Notes under the pieces: model-generated | The model's input: only the letters and a program-made list of their open reading frames with translations | The model's database searches: none | What the model was told of the DNA's origin: nothing | In this document: positions 5,887-8,818 of the stretch, in pieces | Numbering within the stretch: the first letter of the stretch is position 1 | How the letters are laid out: the number at the start of each line of letters is the position of its first letter | Source: an uncultured Saprospiraceae bacterium | GTDB taxonomy: Bacteria > Bacteroidota > Bacteroidia > Chitinophagales > Saprospiraceae | Assembly (NCBI GenBank): GCA_937894165.1 | Contig: CALCSX010000359.1 | Coordinates: 1-8,818 of the forward strand | Length of the DNA: 8,818 nt | Reading direction: 5' to 3' | Program-made: the position numbers and the translations under genes

Positions 5887-7437
5887 ATGAAATTATTACA
5901 AACTTTTACTCTGCTTTTTATTTCCTATACAATTTTCTCTCAAGCAGGAACACTGGATCTTACTTTTGGAGCAGAAGGAATCGTTATAACTGATTTAGAT
6001 CAATATACAGCTAATGCCAATGCTATTGACCTCCAATCAGATGGGAAAATCATCTTGTCCGGGAACTCAAAAAATGATTCTGAAGAACCCTTTATAGCAG
6101 TAAGATATTTACACAATGGAGAAATAGATTCTGAATTTGGCAATGAAGGCATATTCCATTTTATGATTTCAGAATTTAGAGATAATGCCCAGGATATTGC
6201 CATCAATCAGTTGGATGAAATTTTCTTGACCGGTCTTACATATGATCAAAACTTCGACAGAAAAGGCTTTTTATTAAAGCTTAATAAAGACGGAATAATT
6301 GATTCTACCTTTGCCCAAAATGGTATTTGGATAAGTGAATCATCAAATACAAGTGAAATATTCAGGGAGATAATAATTCAAGAAGATGGAAAAATATTAA
6401 TTACCGGAAAAACTGACATAATTGGACAATCTACAAAGAGTACAGTTATTAGGTTCAATACGGATGGAACAATTGATTCAAACTTTGGTGATAATGGAAT
6501 AGCGAGCGTAGAAGTACCCCAAAACTTTAACCCCAGGTTTGGTAAGTTAAATTCACACAATGAAATCATAACGGGTGGGTTTATATTAGATAATAATACA
6601 AATACCTTATTGGTCAAATTTCTACAAAATGGCGAATTAGATACATCTTTTGGCTCTAATGGTGTGATGATCGAATATTCCAATTTTGATGAAATCGCGC
6701 AAAATATAGCAATACAAGACGATGATAAAATCTTAGTAGTTTCAGGACTAACTTCTAATACAGGTAGAGATTTTAGTGTAACAAGATTCTACAACGATGG
6801 CTCTTTGGACCAAAGTTTTGGAAATAACGGCAAAGTTCAGACTGATTTTTTACAGACTAGCAATATTTCAAATTCGGTTGTAATTCAAGAAGATGGAAAA
6901 ATAATTCTTAGTGGGTTTGTTGGTATCAGGCCAAATCATAATTATGCTCTTGCACGATACGATTCACATGGCAATATCGACCCTGCATTCGGTGATGCGG
7001 GTAGAGTAGTTACTGACTTCGGGTTTGATGATAATTCATATATGTCTATCCTTCAACCTGATGGCAAATTAATTTGTGCAGGATATTCAAATATAAATGA
7101 TGATTTAAGTAAATTTACTATGGCTAGATATTTCACATATTTGGAGACAAGTATTGATAATCTGCCACAAAATTTTACTTCAGTTAGCTTATTTCCAAAT
7201 CCAACTTTAGGAAGCCTTACAATATCATTTGAATTAAAATCTTCAACATATATTTCAATTAATATCCTGACCTTAGAAGGTCAGTTAGTTCAATCGGTAA
7301 TCAGCAATCAGATTTTCCAAGTAGGTATTAACACGATTAAAGTAGATATAAATGAAAATTTAAATCCGGGTATTTATTTAACAAAAATTCAAACAGAAGA
7401 AGGTGCTATTTTTAAAAAATTGATCATTGCAAAATGA
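5887..7437 (+). CDS. Secreted delta-60 repeat beta-propeller protein with T9SS sorting domain
   Basis: Predicted extracellular or cell-surface protein of 516 residues; molecular role unknown. Residues 1-18 form a signal peptide, with likely cleavage near FSQ/AGTLD, the usual mature start for this family. Residues about 20-417 carry the delta-60 repeat (DUF5122-type blades): seven copies of the blade-end signature xxDxxFGxxG near 23-31, 80-88, 138-146, 196-204, 251-259, 307-315 and 364-372, alternating with strands such as IQEDGKIILSG and a last partial blade ending TMARYF at 411-416. Copy three has FAQNG instead of FGxNG. Spacing is about 55-58 residues. Residues about 433-516 are a T9SS C-terminal domain with LFPNPTLG (435-442), LNPGIYLTKI and a final KKLIIAK, closely similar to the tail of the endonuclease at 1385-2461. 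Stop codons are doubled (TGA TAA). Secretion by T9SS is confident; the ligand is unknown. Confidence 0.93.
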   Translation: MKLLQTFTLLFISYTIFSQAGTLDLTFGAEGIVITDLDQYTANANAIDLQSDGKIILSGNSKNDSEEPFIAVRYLHNGEIDSEFGNEGIFHFMISEFRDNAQDIAINQLDEIFLTGLTYDQNFDRKGFLLKLNKDGIIDSTFAQNGIWISESSNTSEIFREIIIQEDGKILITGKTDIIGQSTKSTVIRFNTDGTIDSNFGDNGIASVEVPQNFNPRFGKLNSHNEIITGGFILDNNTNTLLVKFLQNGELDTSFGSNGVMIEYSNFDEIAQNIAIQDDDKILVVSGLTSNTGRDFSVTRFYNDGSLDQSFGNNGKVQTDFLQTSNISNSVVIQEDGKIILSGFVGIRPNHNYALARYDSHGNIDPAFGDAGRVVTDFGFDDNSYMSILQPDGKLICAGYSNINDDLSKFTMARYFTYLETSIDNLPQNFTSVSLFPNPTLGSLTISFELKSSTYISINILTLEGQLVQSVISNQIFQVGINTIKVDINENLNPGIYLTKIQTEEGAIFKKLIIAK

Positions 7438-7448
7438 TAATTTTTTTT
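7423..7448 (+). terminator. Weak intrinsic terminator overlapping the propeller stop codon
   Basis: ATCATT (7423-7428) pairs with AATGAT (7433-7438) around the tetraloop GCAA, and after two A a run of eight T follows (7441-7448). The stem is short and AT-rich and includes the TGA stop, so its strength is doubtful. The GNRA-type loop plus long T tract make it worth noting. Confidence 0.35.
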
Positions 7449-7515
7449 CGTTTGAGCCATACTTAAGAAGTTACTTCTAAATAATAATTATATAAACTTA
7501 GGGTCAGCATCAATT

Positions 7516-7989
7516 TTACCCTACCCTAGATCGCTGTGGTTCCATCACTGCATTTAAGAAACCTTCGCATGCTTCATAGATTATCTGATAAACATATTCA
7601 AAATTATTCTCGTAATACGGATCCGGAACATCTTTAATTTCAATATTCTTGTGATAGTTGAGAAGCAGATCTAATTGGGTATCCAAATGATATGGTTCTT
7701 TCAGTCTGATGATATTTCTGTAATTAGACGAATCCATTGCAAGAATGTAATCGAACTTTTCGAAATCATCTTTTTGGATTTGACGGGCTCTCTGATCTGT
7801 GATATCTAGATTATGTGCCAAGCCTACAGCTATGGATCTCGGATCCGGCAGACTACCCACATGCCAACTACTTGTTCCGGCACTATCGATATACCAGTCT
7901 AGATTGCGTTGTTTTACAATCTTTTTCATTATTCCTTCTGCTAAAGGAGATCTACAGATATTGCCGAGGCAAACCATCAGGATGTTCAT
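7516..7989 (-). CDS. Low-molecular-weight protein tyrosine phosphatase
   Basis: Predicted cytoplasmic LMW-PTP of 157 residues, normal family length, removing phosphate from tyrosine (or arginine) residues. The open frame extends to 8088, but the ATG at 7989-7987 puts the P-loop at its usual place: VCLGNICRSP, residues 6-15, with nucleophile C7 and R13 of the CX5R motif. SAGTSSWHVG (36-45) is the conserved second loop. VPDPYY (121-126) carries general acid D123 and the two tyrosines typical of the family. ACEGFL near 140-145 is the standard C-terminal helix. All catalytic residues are intact. Such enzymes often pair with a tyrosine kinase in exopolysaccharide control, but no kinase or capsule gene is in this window, so a role there is not supported. 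It is convergent with the propeller gene, 78 bases apart, and has no clear promoter motif upstream. Confidence 0.96.
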   Translation of the reverse strand: MNILMVCLGNICRSPLAEGIMKKIVKQRNLDWYIDSAGTSSWHVGSLPDPRSIAVGLAHNLDITDQRARQIQKDDFEKFDYILAMDSSNYRNIIRLKEPYHLDTQLDLLLNYHKNIEIKDVPDPYYENNFEYVYQIIYEACEGFLNAVMEPQRSRVG

Positions 7990-8309
7990 GGGCTTAAAGT
8001 TTTCTAACGCTATAAAGATACACATAAAAATTAAATATAATATGTATTCTTCTATTATATATAAGGAAAAAAACAAAAAAAAGATCAAAATGGAGATGGG
8101 TTTAACATATTGAAAGGAAAAACAAGCAGTAATTTATTTGTTTTATTTATTTGTGAAGAAAAAATTGTCCGGAGAAAAAGGAGAATGAGATTATGGTTTT
8201 TAAAAAGACGTATTTGGAAAAATTTGAATGATAATGATTCAAAATAAATCTGGAATTAAAGATTTTGAAGTTTTATGGAAAGGAATCTTAGAGGCAGGTG
8301 TAGAAATAT

Positions 8310-8545
8310 TTCTCGAACCACGAGAAGAATAGATTCAATAATTTTGAAGGCGGTATTTAGACAAATTCTCGAACCACGAGAAATAAAAATTTATATAATG
8401 TGATTCGTATATTTTTCCCGAACCACGAGAAAAAGAAATCTGAATTTATACGGTGAGGTTTCTAAATATTAATTCTCTAACCACGAGAAAAAATTCATTT
8501 GTTTAAATTGAGTCTCATTTGAGAAGCCTTCTCGAAGCACGAGAA
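8310..8545. repeat. Array of five 17-base hairpin palindromes at about 55-base spacing
   Basis: Consensus TTCTCGAACCACGAGAA: a six-base stem TTCTCG/CGAGAA around loop AACCA. Copies: 8310-8326 exact; 8366-8382 exact; 8415-8431 (TTCCCG left arm); 8473-8489 (TTCTCT left arm); 8529-8545 (loop AAGCA). Start-to-start distances are 56, 49, 58 and 56 bases, with spacers of 39, 32, 41 and 39 bases. The right half CACGAGAA is unchanged in all five copies, while differences fall in the left arm or loop. Spacers are AT-rich and mostly unrelated, although ATTTTGAAG precedes copies one and two (8262-8270 and 8341-8349) and GGyGGT-like words precede several, hinting at an older tandem unit. The units may be protein-binding sites, RNA hairpins or a dispersed short palindromic repeat. 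It is not a CRISPR by repeat length or context. Confidence 0.9.
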
Positions 8546-8591
8546 TTGGGCCAAACTTCTATATAAAAACCCTTAAATCTTCTAAATCAGC

Positions 8592-8619
8592 ACTTTTTTT
8601 GCCTTTTTTAAAAAAAAGT
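8592..8619. repeat. Poly-T/poly-A dyad
   Basis: ACTTTTTTT (8592-8600) pairs with AAAAAAAGT (8611-8619) around a ten-base loop, and the inner TTTTTTAAAAAA (8604-8615) is itself palindromic. It could be a weak transcription end or a bent, easily melted AT tract. No function can be assigned. Confidence 0.4.
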
Positions 8620-8660
8620 CGGACAAGTTTTATGGAATTTTTGACTTTTTGCGTCTTAGT

Positions 8661-8691
8661 ATAAAGAGATCTTGTAAACGATCTTCTTTAT
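8661..8691 (+). promoter_or_regulatory. Hairpin in the putative leader of the last gene
   Basis: ATAAAGAGATC (8661-8671) pairs with GATCTTCTTTAT (8680-8691), with one bulged base and an eight-base loop TTGTAAAC. It lies about 80 bases before the ATG at 8773. Just upstream, GACTTTTTGCGTCTTAG (8643-8659) includes CGTC, a word typical of ECF sigma -10 elements, so a promoter followed by a structured leader is possible but unproved. No T run follows directly, so it does not look like a terminator. Confidence 0.3.
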
Positions 8692-8772
8692 CCCATGTAA
8701 TAGGTGGCTAATTCACTGCTTATGAAGGGCTGATGGGATTTGAAATTTTATTTTATTATTAAATTTTATACA

Positions 8773-8818
8773 ATGGTAAAGGTAATTGAACAGATATTGC
8801 AGGATTTTAAATCCGACT
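8773..8818 (+). CDS. Possible gene start, truncated by the window edge
   Basis: An ATG at 8773 opens a frame that stays open to the last base (15 full codons, beginning MVKVIEQILQ and ending DFKSD). The peptide is helical in character. No Shine-Dalgarno is seen, as elsewhere in the window. Placement after a structured leader and a long intergenic region fits a real start, but 15 codons cannot identify a family. An ECF-type sigma factor is one guess, from the amphipathic N-terminus and the CGTC-containing upstream sequence; this is weak inference. Confidence 0.4.
   Translation, partial: MVKVIEQILQDFKSD

Larger units (their letters stand above)
7990..8772. other. Gene-free 783-base region between divergent genes
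   Basis: I find no plausible gene here on either strand. The longest frames are short and lack domains; one 34-codon frame (8228-8332) runs into the first palindrome and is probably chance. The first part (7990-8230) is A-rich and unstructured. The second part holds the five-unit palindrome array (8310-8545), a poly-T/poly-A dyad (8592-8619) and a hairpin (8661-8691). The length is large for a divergent promoter region and suggests regulatory or repeat content. Confidence 0.7.

Noticed and set aside
7499..7528. TAGGGT/ACCCTA dyad as terminator of the phosphatase gene
   Set aside because: Six-base stem with a 13-base loop overlapping the stop codon and no T tract on the minus strand; too weak to call.
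7990..8088. N-terminal extension of the phosphatase to 8088 as a membrane segment
   Set aside because: The P-loop must sit within about ten residues of the start in LMW-PTPs, and the extension is low-complexity AT-rich translation.
8228..8332. 34-codon frame (ATG at 8228) that includes the first palindrome as LEPRE
   Set aside because: The reading frame is not kept at the other four palindromes, there is no domain, and no similar peptide is encoded nearby.
8310..8545. CRISPR array
   Set aside because: The repeat is only 17 bases and varies in three of five copies, spacers range from 32 to 41 bases and look like native AT-rich DNA, and no cas gene is in the window.

Overview
The window looks like a chromosomal segment of a Bacteroidota bacterium, with a gene flavour closest to Saprospiraceae-like or other environmental Bacteroidetes. 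The grounds are: two secreted proteins ending in a type IX secretion (T9SS, Por) C-terminal sorting domain (endonuclease I and a delta-60 beta-propeller); Bacteroidetes-type promoter motifs (TAnnTTTG) upstream of several genes; almost no Shine-Dalgarno sequences; and AT-rich DNA with long AT-rich intergenic gaps. No taxon can be proved from the sequence alone.

Layout. 1-1213: a zinc-dependent succinylglutamate desuccinylase/aspartoacylase-family hydrolase (+) that appears to start at TTG. 1385-2461: a secreted endonuclease I with a T9SS tail (+), preceded by two promoter-like motifs. 2472-2664: a sharply GC-rich, apparently non-coding insert between convergent genes. 2670-3584: a PfkB-family sugar/nucleoside kinase (-). 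3585-3879: a divergent promoter region. 3880-4464: a small lipoprotein with two tandem Cys/His metal-binding-like modules (+), closed by a strong intrinsic terminator at 4502-4538. 4667-5668: a helix-turn-helix regulator with a long uncharacterised C-terminal domain (+). 5688-5810: an AT-rich nested inverted repeat. 5887-7437: a secreted delta-60 repeat beta-propeller with a T9SS tail (+). 7516-7989: a low-molecular-weight protein tyrosine phosphatase (-), convergent with the propeller gene. 7990-8772: a 783-base gene-free region that contains five copies of a 17-base hairpin-forming palindrome at about 55-base spacing (8310-8545), then a poly-T/poly-A dyad and another hairpin. 8773-8818: the first 15 codons of a possible gene running off the window.

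The genes look like independent single-gene units rather than one operon: strands alternate, gaps are 78 to 783 bases, and several genes have their own promoter motif or terminator. I see no defence system, integrase, transposase, tRNA or rRNA gene. The protein families are individually recognisable. The structures that known features do not explain are non-coding: the five-unit palindrome array, the GC-rich insert, and the AT-rich palindrome next to the HTH gene. The array is the best candidate for something undescribed, but its function cannot be deduced from this window. Several open frames were trimmed to internal ATG starts because signal peptides or catalytic loops fix the true N-terminus.
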